A stretch of DNA of 64,000 nt from Balneola sp. EhC07 (lineage in GTDB: Bacteria > Bacteroidota > Rhodothermia > Balneolales > Balneolaceae), in assembly GCF_001650905.1 (NCBI RefSeq), contig NZ_LXYG01000019.1, positions 124,001 through 188,000 of the forward strand, in the 5' to 3' direction. Below the pieces are notes generated by a model. That model saw only the letters and a list, made by a program, of their open reading frames with translations. It made no database searches and had not been told where the DNA came from. This document shows, piece by piece, positions 45,449 to 54,918 of this stretch (position 1 is the stretch's first letter; the number at the start of each line of letters is the position of its first letter). Position numbers and translations under genes: made by a program.

Positions 45449-47134
45449 TTAGTTTTCGAGTGCTGTCTTCCAGACAGTTTGATAGCCAAATTCATTTTGC
45501 TTTTCCGACAATTCTTTGATGGATTGTTTGATCAGCTTAACGATCACATCTTTTTGACCAATACGGTTTAATGCGTTTAAGTCAGAAAATTCTGATTCAC
45601 TGAATGAAACCCCGGGACCTTGAATATTCCCGTTAAACCATACATTTGAAGTTCCATCATAACCCTGAGTTTGACCGGATACTCTATAGCTCACATTAGG
45701 AATAAGTACAATAGTATTGTTTTCTCCTCCAGCAACCTGATAGTTAATTACCACATCCATGAAAGCATCCATATTCATATCCCGCATTAAACGAGCTGAC
45801 GTTCCGTTATCTGCAATAAGAGCGGTAGTTCTGTCTCCTAAAACTTCACCCAGTGAATTAGGAACGAGTCGCTTAGTGTTTCTCAGGTTTTTAGCAATGT
45901 ACTCTTTGGAGTTTTCATCTTCAGGAGTATAAAACTCATCATAGATTGAATTAGATGTAATTTGATCCACATCCACAACCGAAGCGCCGTAATCATTTCT
46001 CAGCATCGAAGTAAGATCAGAGTAAATGTTTTCCAAAAACTGATCCCAGTATTGATCATCCAATTCGGGAAATTGAAAGGTGGTTGTAGTTGTCGTGATC
46101 TCACGATAACCGGTAGCATAATTATCTCTCTCTGATGTTTCCACTTCCTGCTTATACAACGTACCTGAAACACTTAATGATGAAATTCCAATTCGTTGAA
46201 TATCAGAATCCAAAGGACGAGCATACCATGCATTCGATGAATTTGCTGTATATTTGAATTTTCCTGAGCCTTCTTCGGAATCTCCTTTTACCTGAACCCA
46301 TGCGCGACCTTCAGCATCGCCCGTGACATTAACAGGAACCGTATCAAAAGATCTCATATCACTTCTGAAATAATCAAATGGTTGTCCTGAAACGCCTCTG
46401 TCTGATTCCAAGATCATGACTTGCAAATGATTGACTCCTTTAACCCAATTGGTTACATCCTTACCGGTTGGGCCACCACCTGCAATGTGTTTATGTTTAA
46501 AAGCGTCAGCGGGAACAGTAATTTTGTTGTTTATTACAGCTGATTGGAAATACGCAAAACCTTTGGCTCCCACTGCGCTGGTTATCAAAGAAACAATTAC
46601 TCGTTTACCTTCCGCATTCGAGTCGTAATCCAATTCTATTTCCAAATCTGAATTCAGGTCTACTGTTGGGGATGTACTATTGCCATTTACACTTTTGATT
46701 CTTACTGATGGTAACGAAGATATCTCAAACTCCGTAGATTCACCATTAACGCTGGTCAATGTAACTGTTTTTGTAGATGTGTCTTCCGCATCAAATCTGG
46801 CGTAATAAGCGCCGCCTCCATAACTCTTGGCTTCCACACCATTTACAGTAACTGTTCCGTCCAGAGCAATAACTCCAATTGCTCCGCCCGGCTTAACCAG
46901 TTGAACTCCAACCAGATTTTCACCTTCTTCCCAATCTTCGGTACCCAATGTTGTAATTCCTACATCTGCGGCATATACATTGGTTTGATACATTCCAATT
47001 GCTGCAATGTTATTGAAATCCGCCTCTTTTTTGGTCATGAATTTCAACGCCACTTTTCCTATCTGTTGCTGAACTGTGGCACATGAAAGCACCATCGTAG
47101 CCAATCCTAAAACCAGTATTCTTTTTGAAAACAT
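45449..47134 (-). CDS. Large lipoprotein of unknown function
   Basis: 561 residues. The lipobox MVLSC ends a short hydrophobic start (C18), so it is lipid-anchored. The middle has beta-rich Ig-like text (VRIKSVNGNSTSPTVDLNSDLEIELDYDSN) and the segment after about 370 is mixed alpha/beta (YWDQFLENIYSDLTSMLRNDYGASVVDVDQI), ending in a helical tail. The TTTTTTFQF run near 346-355 looks like a linker. I recognise no family. Upstream genes on the strand are ettA and the CBS gene, without obvious connection. Confidence 0.72.
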   Translation of the reverse strand: MFSKRILVLGLATMVLSCATVQQQIGKVALKFMTKKEADFNNIAAIGMYQTNVYAADVGITTLGTEDWEEGENLVGVQLVKPGGAIGVIALDGTVTVNGVEAKSYGGGAYYARFDAEDTSTKTVTLTSVNGESTEFEISSLPSVRIKSVNGNSTSPTVDLNSDLEIELDYDSNAEGKRVIVSLITSAVGAKGFAYFQSAVINNKITVPADAFKHKHIAGGGPTGKDVTNWVKGVNHLQVMILESDRGVSGQPFDYFRSDMRSFDTVPVNVTGDAEGRAWVQVKGDSEEGSGKFKYTANSSNAWYARPLDSDIQRIGISSLSVSGTLYKQEVETSERDNYATGYREITTTTTTFQFPELDDQYWDQFLENIYSDLTSMLRNDYGASVVDVDQITSNSIYDEFYTPEDENSKEYIAKNLRNTKRLVPNSLGEVLGDRTTALIADNGTSARLMRDMNMDAFMDVVINYQVAGGENNTIVLIPNVSYRVSGQTQGYDGTSNVWFNGNIQGPGVSFSESEFSDLNALNRIGQKDVIVKLIKQSIKELSEKQNEFGYQTVWKTALEN

Positions 47135-47234
47135 TTTGCACTCCTTTTATTATTTCACTCGATCGTGAGTTGATGGAGTCAAAATGCTCAGAATGTTCTC
47201 GCTAATAAATCACCCGAATGGGGTATTTTGAAAA

Positions 47235-48905
47235 TTACCTCGTCAACTTCTTGTAATGAATTCGTTGAGGCTGATCTTCGGAAATGCCTAAGCGTTCTTT
47301 GCGATGAGCTTCATACTCTTCATAATTCCCTTCATACCAATAAGTTTGGCTGTTACCTTCAAAGGCCAAAATATGAGTAGCAACTCTATCCAAGAACCAC
47401 CTATCATGAGAAATAACGACTGCACAACCGGCGAATTCAAGTAAAGCTTCTTCTAGCGCACGAAGTGTATTTACATCCAAATCATTTGTAGGCTCATCAA
47501 GCAGAAGTACATTTGCGCCTTCTTTCAGCATTTTTGCTAAATGAACACGATTTCTCTCCCCACCCGAAATTTGGCTTGTTTTCTTTTGCTGATCACTTCC
47601 GCTGAAATTGAATCTGGCAACATATGCTCTGGAGTTGACCTCTCTGTTTCCAAGCTTCAAAATTTCGTGCCCACCTGAAATTTCTTCCCAGATTGTTTTA
47701 CTTGGATCTAACGGACGCTTTTGATCTACATAGCCAAGCTCCACCGTTTCACCAATTTCCAGTTTTCCTGAATCGGGTTGTTCTTCCCCGATGATCATTT
47801 TGAACAACGTCGTTTTACCGGCACCATTCGGACCGACCACTCCGACAATCCCACCCGGAGGTAATTGAAATTCCATGTCTTCAACAAGCAGCTTATCTCC
47901 GTATCCTTTCGCAACACCTTCGGCAACAATTACTTTAGTTCCAAGACGAGGTCCGGCAGGAATAACGATCTGCATATCATCATTTCGCTTTTCCTGATCT
48001 TTTGCCAATAACTCTTCGTAAGAACTGATACGAGCTTTGCTTTTTGCTCTTCTCCCCTTCGGATTTTGACGAATCCACTCCAATTCCTGTTGTAATGTTT
48101 TCTGTCTGTTGGATTCCTGCTTTTCTTCCTGACGAAGTCGTTCAGATTTCTGCTCCAACCAAGAAGTATAATTTCCTTTAAACGGAATTCCTTCTCCACG
48201 ATCTAATTCCAGAATCCATCCTGCAACATTATCCAAGAAATAACGATCATGCGTTACAGCAATTACCGTTCCTTCATAGCGAGCTAAATGTTGCTCTAAC
48301 CAACCTACTGATTCTGCATCTAAATGATTGGTAGGCTCATCCAATAATAGAACATCGGGTTTCTTCAATAACAATCTACAAAGCGCCACGCGACGTGCTT
48401 CACCACCGGATAGTACTTTCACGGAAGTATCGCCGGGAGGGCAACGAAGTGCATCCATAGCTTGATTGAGTTTTGCATCCAGATCCCAGGCATCAATTTG
48501 ATCGATCTTTTCCTGAAGTTTTGCTTGCTTCGCGATAAGTGCGTCAAAATCTGCATCAGGATCTCCAAAAGCAGCATTCACCGCCTCGTATTCATTGATG
48601 AGATCAACCGTTTCCTGAACACCTTCTTCAACAATCTCTTTGACTGTCTTTTCCGGATCCAGTTTTGGCTCTTGTTCCAGATACCCAAACGTAATCCCTT
48701 TTTGAGAACTGATCTCTCCCTGATAGTCCTGATCTACACCTGCGATCAATCGTAATAAAGTAGATTTTCCTGCACCGTTTAATCCCAGAACACCGATCTT
48801 AGCGCCGTAGAAAAATGAAAGGTAGATATCCTTTAAAACGGTTTTATTTGGTTTGTGGACTTTGCTTACGCCCACCATCGAAAAAATTATCTTTTGATCG
48901 CTCAC
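47235..48905 (-). CDS. ettA: Energy-dependent translational throttle protein EttA (ABC-F)
   Basis: 556 residues with two ABC domains in one chain: Walker A GLNGAGKSTLLRL near 42 and GPNGAGKTTLFKM near 350, signatures LSGGEARRVAL and ISGGERNRVHLAK, Walker B LLLDEPTNHLD and LLLDEPTNDLD. The arm and linker (about 95-140 and 240-320, with RQNPKGRRAKSKARISSYEELL) and the overall length match EttA, which binds the ribosomal E site and gates the first elongation step according to ATP/ADP. Cytoplasmic. A second ABC-F protein is encoded 1 kb away. Confidence 0.94.
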   Translation of the reverse strand: MSDQKIIFSMVGVSKVHKPNKTVLKDIYLSFFYGAKIGVLGLNGAGKSTLLRLIAGVDQDYQGEISSQKGITFGYLEQEPKLDPEKTVKEIVEEGVQETVDLINEYEAVNAAFGDPDADFDALIAKQAKLQEKIDQIDAWDLDAKLNQAMDALRCPPGDTSVKVLSGGEARRVALCRLLLKKPDVLLLDEPTNHLDAESVGWLEQHLARYEGTVIAVTHDRYFLDNVAGWILELDRGEGIPFKGNYTSWLEQKSERLRQEEKQESNRQKTLQQELEWIRQNPKGRRAKSKARISSYEELLAKDQEKRNDDMQIVIPAGPRLGTKVIVAEGVAKGYGDKLLVEDMEFQLPPGGIVGVVGPNGAGKTTLFKMIIGEEQPDSGKLEIGETVELGYVDQKRPLDPSKTIWEEISGGHEILKLGNREVNSRAYVARFNFSGSDQQKKTSQISGGERNRVHLAKMLKEGANVLLLDEPTNDLDVNTLRALEEALLEFAGCAVVISHDRWFLDRVATHILAFEGNSQTYWYEGNYEEYEAHRKERLGISEDQPQRIHYKKLTR

Positions 48906-49256
48906 TGTACTTGTAGTTTGTTATGTATTAAAGTCACCCAAAACGTATTGAAGCGTCCTCAGAATGACTTTGAGAAAGAACCCAAAGGTACGGAGAGTTA
49001 AGGAGTTTTGAAGGGTGGAATTTTGAGAACTTCCAAATTTATTGAATGTATAAATCCCCCTTCGAAGGGGGCTCAAAATCTCGTCCAGAGATTTTGCGGG
49101 GGATGTCAGAGCGGGGGATGTTGTGAGGTTTACCAACCCATAAAACTCACAGCATCCCTCGACAGTCAAAACACTTCTGGCCTGACACCCCTCCCGCCTT
49201 CGGCGTACTCCCCTCAATGGGAGATTTGGTTACGAGCTCGAATTTAAAAACGAAAA
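48906..49256. other. Repeat-containing intergenic region
   Basis: 351 bases between ettA and the CBS gene. It holds the palindrome CCCCCTTCGAAGGGGG (49056-49071), an AATCTCG...AGAGATT hairpin, two GCGGGGGATGT copies near 49096 and 49111, and a CCTCCCGCCTTCGGCG...CCCCTC block. Such C/G-rich units are dispersed repeats in this group of bacteria. Small open frames here only translate the repeat. Confidence 0.75.
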
Positions 49257-49700
49257 CTACCCAGGATACCCGCTTCCGCTGGTGATATAATCACGGAGAG
49301 AATCAATTTCGTTCTTTTGATTTTCGATCACCGATTTTACCACATCACCGATGGAAATAACTCCAACAAGTTTTTCATCTTCTAAAACAGGAAGGTGACG
49401 AATCCGCTTGTCGGTCATCAATTGCATACACAAGTTCACAGAATCATCAGGGGTTACGCAGACCACTTTATCTGACATTATCTGTTTTACAGCCGTAGTT
49501 CGGGAAGCTCTTCCTTTCAAGATTACTTTATTCCGATAATCTCTCTCCGAAATAATTCCTTTCAGAACATCATTGCTCATTACAACCAGCGCTCCAATAT
49601 CCAACTCAGCCATCTTTTCAATGGCCTGATAAACCGAATTATCAGGACTTACAGAATAGATAGCATTTCCTTTTTTCTGCAGAAGATTTTTAACAAGCAT
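49257..49700 (-). CDS. Two-CBS-domain protein
   Basis: 147 residues made almost entirely of two CBS motifs: about 8-65 (YSVSPDNSVYQAIEKMAELDIGALVVM...GIISERDYRNKVI) and about 75-130 (VVCVTPDDSVNLCMQLMTDKRIRHLPVLEDEKLVGVISIGDVVK). Stand-alone CBS pairs bind adenine nucleotides and often sense energy state; the partner is unknown. No signal peptide. It is divergent from the Uup-like ABC-F gene, with 164 bases between them. Confidence 0.92.
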   Translation of the reverse strand: MLVKNLLQKKGNAIYSVSPDNSVYQAIEKMAELDIGALVVMSNDVLKGIISERDYRNKVILKGRASRTTAVKQIMSDKVVCVTPDDSVNLCMQLMTDKRIRHLPVLEDEKLVGVISIGDVVKSVIENQKNEIDSLRDYITSGSGYPG

Positions 49701-49864
49701 AGCATTCTCCGATAAATTGTTAGTGTACTATACAATTAAACATAGATTCTGAATTTTGCAAGAAAGCACCTCACATAAAGTAAATATCATAATCATTATT
49801 CATGATTCGCTCACATTTACCGTATATTACCTTCTTCATCAAGACTTAATGTTCAAACTGATTT

Positions 49865-51748
49865 ATGACCTACCTCTCCACAGAAAATCTGGGTAAAAAA
49901 TACGGCCTTAAACTTTTATTCGAGGATCTCACTTTTGGAATCTCAAAAGGGGACAAAACTGCGCTAATTGCTCAAAATGGAGTAGGAAAATCAACCTTAC
50001 TGAAAATATTAGCTGGGAAAGAAACTCCTGATTCCGGTAAAGTTATGATCCGTAATGGAATCAAAGTAGCTATGCTGGAACAAGAGCCTGAACTCGACGA
50101 CTCCATGACCATCAACCAGTTTATAGCGCACGGCGAAAATGAGATGGTGAAAGTGGTTCAGCAATATGATAAAGCCGTAGCAGCACAAGCTGAAGATTAC
50201 AATGAGAAAACTCAGGAAGCTTTTGATAAGGCGCTCGCGAAAATGGACGCCGCTAATGCCTGGGACTACGAACAACGACTTCATCAAATTTTAAGCGTAT
50301 TAAATATTCATGATCTGGACCAGGATATTAGCTCTCTTTCAGGTGGTCAACGAAAGCGTGTGGCTTTGGCTTTTGCATTATTAGATGATCCTGACCTTTT
50401 GATCCTCGATGAGCCTACCAACCATCTGGATGTGGAAATGATCGAGTGGCTGGAGGCTTACCTTACTAAAAGCACAATGACGCTATTGATGGTAACTCAC
50501 GACAGGTATTTTCTGGACAGGGTATGTAATCACATTTTGGAAATCGAAGACGGACAGCTTTATCACCATAAAGGGAATTACGAGTATTTTCTGCAGAAGA
50601 AGGCTGAACGTGAAGAAGTGTACGCTACCGAAATTGCCAAAGCCGGCAAGTTGATGAAGAAAGAGCAAGAGTGGATGCGTCGCCAGCCCAAAGCAAGAAC
50701 AACTAAATCTAAATCCAGAATTGATGCTTTTTATCAAACGGAAAAGAAAGCGAAATCAGGAAAAGTAAAGCAAGAAGTAAAACTTGAAGTAGACATGTCC
50801 CGCATTGGTGGACAGGTTCTGGAACTTAAAAAAGTAAGCAAAAGCTTTGATGATCTGGTTATTCTGAAAGACTTCGAATATTCTTTCAACAAGGGAGAAC
50901 GAATCGGGATCATTGGAAAGAATGGAGTTGGTAAAAGTACATTCCTGAAGATCATTACCGGTGAAGAACTGGTTGATTCGGGAGAAGTTGAAACCGGACA
51001 AACCATTGTTTACGGACATTACAAGCAATCCGGTATTGAGATCAAAGAAAAAGAACGAGTGATCGATGTGATCAAAGAAATTGCGGAAGTGATCGTATTG
51101 GCAAACGGTGATACCATTTCTGTTTCTCAGTTTCTGGAGCATTTTATGTTCGATTCCAAGATGCAATATACACCTGTTTCAAAATTAAGCGGTGGAGAGA
51201 AAAGGCGTCTTGGTTTGATGATGGTGCTAATCAAAAACCCAAACTTCCTGATACTTGATGAGCCTACAAATGACCTTGATCTTATCACTTTAGAAAAACT
51301 GGAAGGATTTCTTTCCAACTTTGGCGGTTGTTTGATCATTGTATCCCATGATCGTTATTTCATGGATAATTTGGTAGAACACTATTTTGTGTTTGAAGGA
51401 AATGGCGTGGTTAATGATTTCAACGGGACGTATTCTGAATACAGAGCTTTAAAATCTGAACAAGAAAATGGGGGAAAAAGCAGTTCCTCAGAAAAGAAGA
51501 AATCAGATCATCCAAAACCGTCCAATTCTGATCCGGAGAAACTCAGTTTTAATGAACGAAAAGAATATCAGAAGTTAGAAAAAGAGATCGAAGAACTGGA
51601 AAAGAAAAAATCTGCAATTCATCGCCAAATGAGCAATTCAGATCTTGATTATGAAAAACTTCAGGAGCTTTCCGAAACATTCAGCGCTTTAAAGGAAGAG
51701 TTGGAAGAAAAAGAGTTTAGATGGCTGGAATTGGCGGAACGAGCATAG
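49865..51748 (+). CDS. ABC-F family ATPase, Uup-like
   Basis: 627 residues. Walker A AQNGVGKSTLLKI near 38 and GKNGVGKSTFLKI near 355, signatures LSGGQRKRVALA and LSGGEKRRLGLM, and Walker B LILDEPTNHLD and LILDEPTNDLD. The C-terminal ~75 residues form a charged coiled coil (EYQKLEKEIEELEKKKSAIHRQM), as in Uup and YdiF, which bind DNA or stalled ribosomes. The interdomain linker has RRQPKARTTKSKSRI. This form differs from EttA by its longer tail and shorter arm. A REPIN-like hairpin follows the stop. Confidence 0.92.
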   Translation: MTYLSTENLGKKYGLKLLFEDLTFGISKGDKTALIAQNGVGKSTLLKILAGKETPDSGKVMIRNGIKVAMLEQEPELDDSMTINQFIAHGENEMVKVVQQYDKAVAAQAEDYNEKTQEAFDKALAKMDAANAWDYEQRLHQILSVLNIHDLDQDISSLSGGQRKRVALAFALLDDPDLLILDEPTNHLDVEMIEWLEAYLTKSTMTLLMVTHDRYFLDRVCNHILEIEDGQLYHHKGNYEYFLQKKAEREEVYATEIAKAGKLMKKEQEWMRRQPKARTTKSKSRIDAFYQTEKKAKSGKVKQEVKLEVDMSRIGGQVLELKKVSKSFDDLVILKDFEYSFNKGERIGIIGKNGVGKSTFLKIITGEELVDSGEVETGQTIVYGHYKQSGIEIKEKERVIDVIKEIAEVIVLANGDTISVSQFLEHFMFDSKMQYTPVSKLSGGEKRRLGLMMVLIKNPNFLILDEPTNDLDLITLEKLEGFLSNFGGCLIIVSHDRYFMDNLVEHYFVFEGNGVVNDFNGTYSEYRALKSEQENGGKSSSSEKKKSDHPKPSNSDPEKLSFNERKEYQKLEKEIEELEKKKSAIHRQMSNSDLDYEKLQELSETFSALKEELEEKEFRWLELAERA

Positions 51749-51778
51749 GAATATTGAATCTAATCTTTTCTTGTTGAG

Positions 51779-51886
51779 GTCATCCCGAATTTATTTCGGG
51801 ATCTTTGTAGAGCACCTTATTAAACTCTTTTAAAAGATATCCCAACAAAGCCTTTCCTTAAGATCCTGAAACAAGTTCAGGATGAC
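51779..51886. repeat. Inverted pair of GTCATCC-type repeats
   Basis: Arms at 51779-51805 and 51860-51886 are 27 bases each; the right one is nearly the reverse complement of the left (GTCATCC..GA..T..TTTC.GGATCTT). Each arm is itself a smaller palindrome. Together they form a REPIN-like hairpin with a 54-base centre between two genes on the plus strand. Confidence 0.85.
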
Positions 51887-51965
51887 GTAATCTTGTTATT
51901 AGCTCTTTTACAGAGAATGTCTTTTATTTAGCTCGTATTCATTTTCAATAAATAATCCGTTTATT

Positions 51966-53516
51966 TTGAGCATTAAAGAAAAATTCGCCGATCCTGACAT
52001 CAGAAAGAAAATTGTTCAGGGAGCCATCCTTACTTTTATTATCTCTGTTATTGCCGTTTACTTTTCTGACGGTTTTGTTCAGGAAAACGGCCATTTTGGT
52101 TTTTGGTCGATCACTCCCCCGCTACTTGCCATCTTTCTTGCTTTTTATACCGGTGAAGTAGCCAGTTCTTTGTTTCTGGGGATCTGTCTGGGAGCCGTAA
52201 TTTCCAATAAACTCAATGTTGTTCAGGAATTTCTGATTCCATCAATTGGTACAGAAAGTTTTGCCTTAATTCTTCTGGTGTACCTCTGGGCACTGGGCGG
52301 TTTGATCGGAATTTGGACTCGTACCGGTGGCGCTGAAAAGTTTGCACGATGGGCCAGTGAGAAAATGGTTAAAGGCCCTGTTTCTGCTAAGCTTTTTACC
52401 TGGTTTATGGGAATAGTATTCCATCAGGGCGGAACAATAAGTACGATTTTAACCGGAGCTACTGTTCGACCAATCGCCGACAAGCACAAAGTTTCTCATG
52501 AAGAACTTTCTTATGTGGTGGATTCAACCGCTTCTCCGATTGCAACGCTGATTCCGTTTAATGTATGGCCTATTTATGTAGCTGGTTTGGTGATTGGTAC
52601 CAACGCACTTTTTGAAACTACTCAGGATGGGATCAGTTTTTTCTTATCAGCATTACCGTTCAATTTTTATGCGATCTTCTCCATCATTCTGACGCTTCTT
52701 TTTGCATGGGAAAAACTGCCTTGGATTCCCGGAAAACAAATGCGAAAAGCCATCAAACGCTCCAGAGAAGAAGGAAAGTTGGATAGAGACGGAGCTACAC
52801 CAATGGCTGCGGATGAACTCACCGAACAAAAAATTCCTAAAGGCTATAAGCCCGGATTGATAGATTTCTTCGGACCAATTGGTACTCTACTTGGTGTAGC
52901 TATTATCCCTTTCTTCTATACTTTTTTCGTTCAGGATAAAGGAGACGATTCTATTTTATTAATCGCAGAAGCATTTGTTCTAGCTGTCCTGGCAGGACTT
53001 ATAATAGCAGTTGCCAAAGGCATGAAATTACAAGATGCCATTGATGGTTTTGTGGATGGGTGTAAAGGTGTAACCATTGGCGCTATTATTCTAGCATTTG
53101 CCGTTACACTTAAAGAAGTCGCTGATGCCGTTGGAACCGCTGCTTATGTAGTTGATATAGTAGGTGGAATTATCAACCCTATAATCCTTCCCGGATTACT
53201 TATGGTTTTCTGTATGATCATCGCCTTCTCTACAGGTACTTCCTGGGGAACTTATGCGGTTGTGTTTCCTGTCGCTATCCCATTGGCTTGGGCAATAGTT
53301 CCTGATCCTTTCTTTCTTACACTTTGTTTTTCTGCTGTTATTGGTGGTTCCGTGTTTGGCGATCAATGTTCCCCTATTTCGGATACAACCATTTTGTCTT
53401 CACTCGCAACCGGTTGTGATCTTATGGATCATGTTAAGACACAGTTTCCACTGGCAATGGTTGCCGGCAGTTTAGCTATTGTGATGTATTCAGCGTTGGT
53501 ATTTTTCTTTGTTTAA
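51966..53516 (+). CDS. Na+/H+ antiporter, NhaC family
   Basis: 516 residues with about twelve membrane helices. The only nearby start is TTG at 51966; no ATG lies near. The segments WALGGLIGIWTRTGGAEKFA, VDSTASPIATLIPFNVWPIY and GTSWGTYAVVFPVAIPLAW, and GGSVFGDQCSPISDTTILSS near the end, match NhaC-type antiporters that exchange internal sodium for protons; the GDxCSPISDT motif is the most diagnostic. It fits a marine sodium-dependent cell with PutP-like import elsewhere in the window. Confidence 0.9.
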   Translation: MSIKEKFADPDIRKKIVQGAILTFIISVIAVYFSDGFVQENGHFGFWSITPPLLAIFLAFYTGEVASSLFLGICLGAVISNKLNVVQEFLIPSIGTESFALILLVYLWALGGLIGIWTRTGGAEKFARWASEKMVKGPVSAKLFTWFMGIVFHQGGTISTILTGATVRPIADKHKVSHEELSYVVDSTASPIATLIPFNVWPIYVAGLVIGTNALFETTQDGISFFLSALPFNFYAIFSIILTLLFAWEKLPWIPGKQMRKAIKRSREEGKLDRDGATPMAADELTEQKIPKGYKPGLIDFFGPIGTLLGVAIIPFFYTFFVQDKGDDSILLIAEAFVLAVLAGLIIAVAKGMKLQDAIDGFVDGCKGVTIGAIILAFAVTLKEVADAVGTAAYVVDIVGGIINPIILPGLLMVFCMIIAFSTGTSWGTYAVVFPVAIPLAWAIVPDPFFLTLCFSAVIGGSVFGDQCSPISDTTILSSLATGCDLMDHVKTQFPLAMVAGSLAIVMYSALVFFFV

Positions 53517-53625
53517 TGAACAAAAGGATATACTCACTGCAAATATGATACTCAATACTGCATAAGTAATTTCTGTAGATCCAACTTATTTATACTTGGT
53601 TTCAAACCGGTATAAATTTTTTGAG

Positions 53626-54918
53626 ATGACCAATCTATTTTCATTATCAGCTATCATCATAACTGTTCTGTTAAATTGCAGTTCCGCAAATCCCCAAGAT
53701 GATCTAATATCTAATTTTGTAACCAAGCCTATTGAGTTTAACCAAATTCCTGAGGTAAATGATCTAGCTCTCTCTTTTAACTCAGATTCTACTAAATTAA
53801 CTATTACATATACTGTTACTGATGAAGAAAATGATCTCCTGAGCATCAAAGTATATCAGGTTTTTTCAGATGGTAATGAGCGTTCGATCTCTGAGAATTT
53901 TCTTGCCGGAGAATTAGAAAATGTACAGAATTCGAGTTCAGAAAAAAGCATAGTCTGGAATATTGAATCAGACTCGTCCTTTAAAGCAAACAATCGATTC
54001 CGAATTAAAATAGAAGCTGACGATGGGTTTGCAAATGACCTCTCACAATTGATCAGTTTAGTAGATTCTTCAAGAATAAAAAACGATATCCAAAACTTTC
54101 AAGGAGTTCGTCATTATTCAGGAAATCCCTCTCACTTAGAAAATTCCAGAGAATATATACGAGCACAGTTCAAAGATCATCAGATTGTACAATTCGATCA
54201 AAAATTCCCTAACAGAAATACTCAAGGAATTAACATTATTGGAAGTATTACCGGTGATGAAGGTGAACATGAATATTATATCATAGACGGACATTATGAT
54301 ACCGTTTCTTCAACACCCGGAGCTGACGACAACGCTTCAGGTACTGCCGGGATGTTAGAAGCCATGAGAATTCTTTCGCAATTCAATTTTAAAAAAGGAA
54401 TCAGGTTCATTGGGTTTGACATGGAAGAACTAGGATTGGTAGGTAGTAGATTCTATGCTCGAAACATCACCAAAGATGAAAACATACTTGGTATGATAAA
54501 CTTTGAAATGATCGCATATACTTGTAAAGGTGAGCCTGAATGTAAAGACTTTGTGAACGCTGATTCTTCCATCTATAATATCAGAAGTAGTTTTGCCTCA
54601 ATAATGAGCGATAATTTCCTGGAGATCGGGAATACCTATGTCCCTCAGTTAAAAATTACTGCCGTTATGGACGATGGTGATCCCAACTTCAGGCGCAGCG
54701 ATCATGCCCCGTTTTGGGATATTGGAGTAGATGCATTATTTCTAGCTGATGGAGCTAATTTCCGAAATCCACATTACCATAAATCTTCTGATGGATTGAA
54801 AACTTTGGATATCGCTTTTGCGACAAATATAGTTAAAACCACTGTTGGTACTATCGCCAAGCTTGCAGGTTTTAATCATAAAGGCTCAGCGATAAGTACA
54901 ACAATCGTTATCAAATAA
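53626..54918 (+). CDS. M28-family zinc aminopeptidase, putative lipoprotein
   Basis: 430 residues from the ATG at 53626; the upstream TTG at 53596 has no support. The N-terminal stretch ending ITVLLNCSS suggests a lipoprotein. Residues about 35-150 form an Ig/cadherin-like module (TYTVTDEENDLLSIKVYQVF). The peptidase domain shows zinc ligands in DGHYDTVSSTPGADDNASG (H, D), DMEELGLVGSRFYA (catalytic and zinc Glu), INFEMIAYT, and RRSDHAPFWD (His). The family cleaves N-terminal amino acids or dipeptides outside the cell. It is convergent with the BNR protein gene, stops adjacent. Confidence 0.88.
   Translation: MTNLFSLSAIIITVLLNCSSANPQDDLISNFVTKPIEFNQIPEVNDLALSFNSDSTKLTITYTVTDEENDLLSIKVYQVFSDGNERSISENFLAGELENVQNSSSEKSIVWNIESDSSFKANNRFRIKIEADDGFANDLSQLISLVDSSRIKNDIQNFQGVRHYSGNPSHLENSREYIRAQFKDHQIVQFDQKFPNRNTQGINIIGSITGDEGEHEYYIIDGHYDTVSSTPGADDNASGTAGMLEAMRILSQFNFKKGIRFIGFDMEELGLVGSRFYARNITKDENILGMINFEMIAYTCKGEPECKDFVNADSSIYNIRSSFASIMSDNFLEIGNTYVPQLKITAVMDDGDPNFRRSDHAPFWDIGVDALFLADGANFRNPHYHKSSDGLKTLDIAFATNIVKTTVGTIAKLAGFNHKGSAISTTIVIK

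Noticed and set aside
48921-49247. Small open frames between ettA and the CBS gene
   Set aside because: They read through C/G-rich dispersed repeats; sequence such as repeated GGGGGATGT explains the frame.
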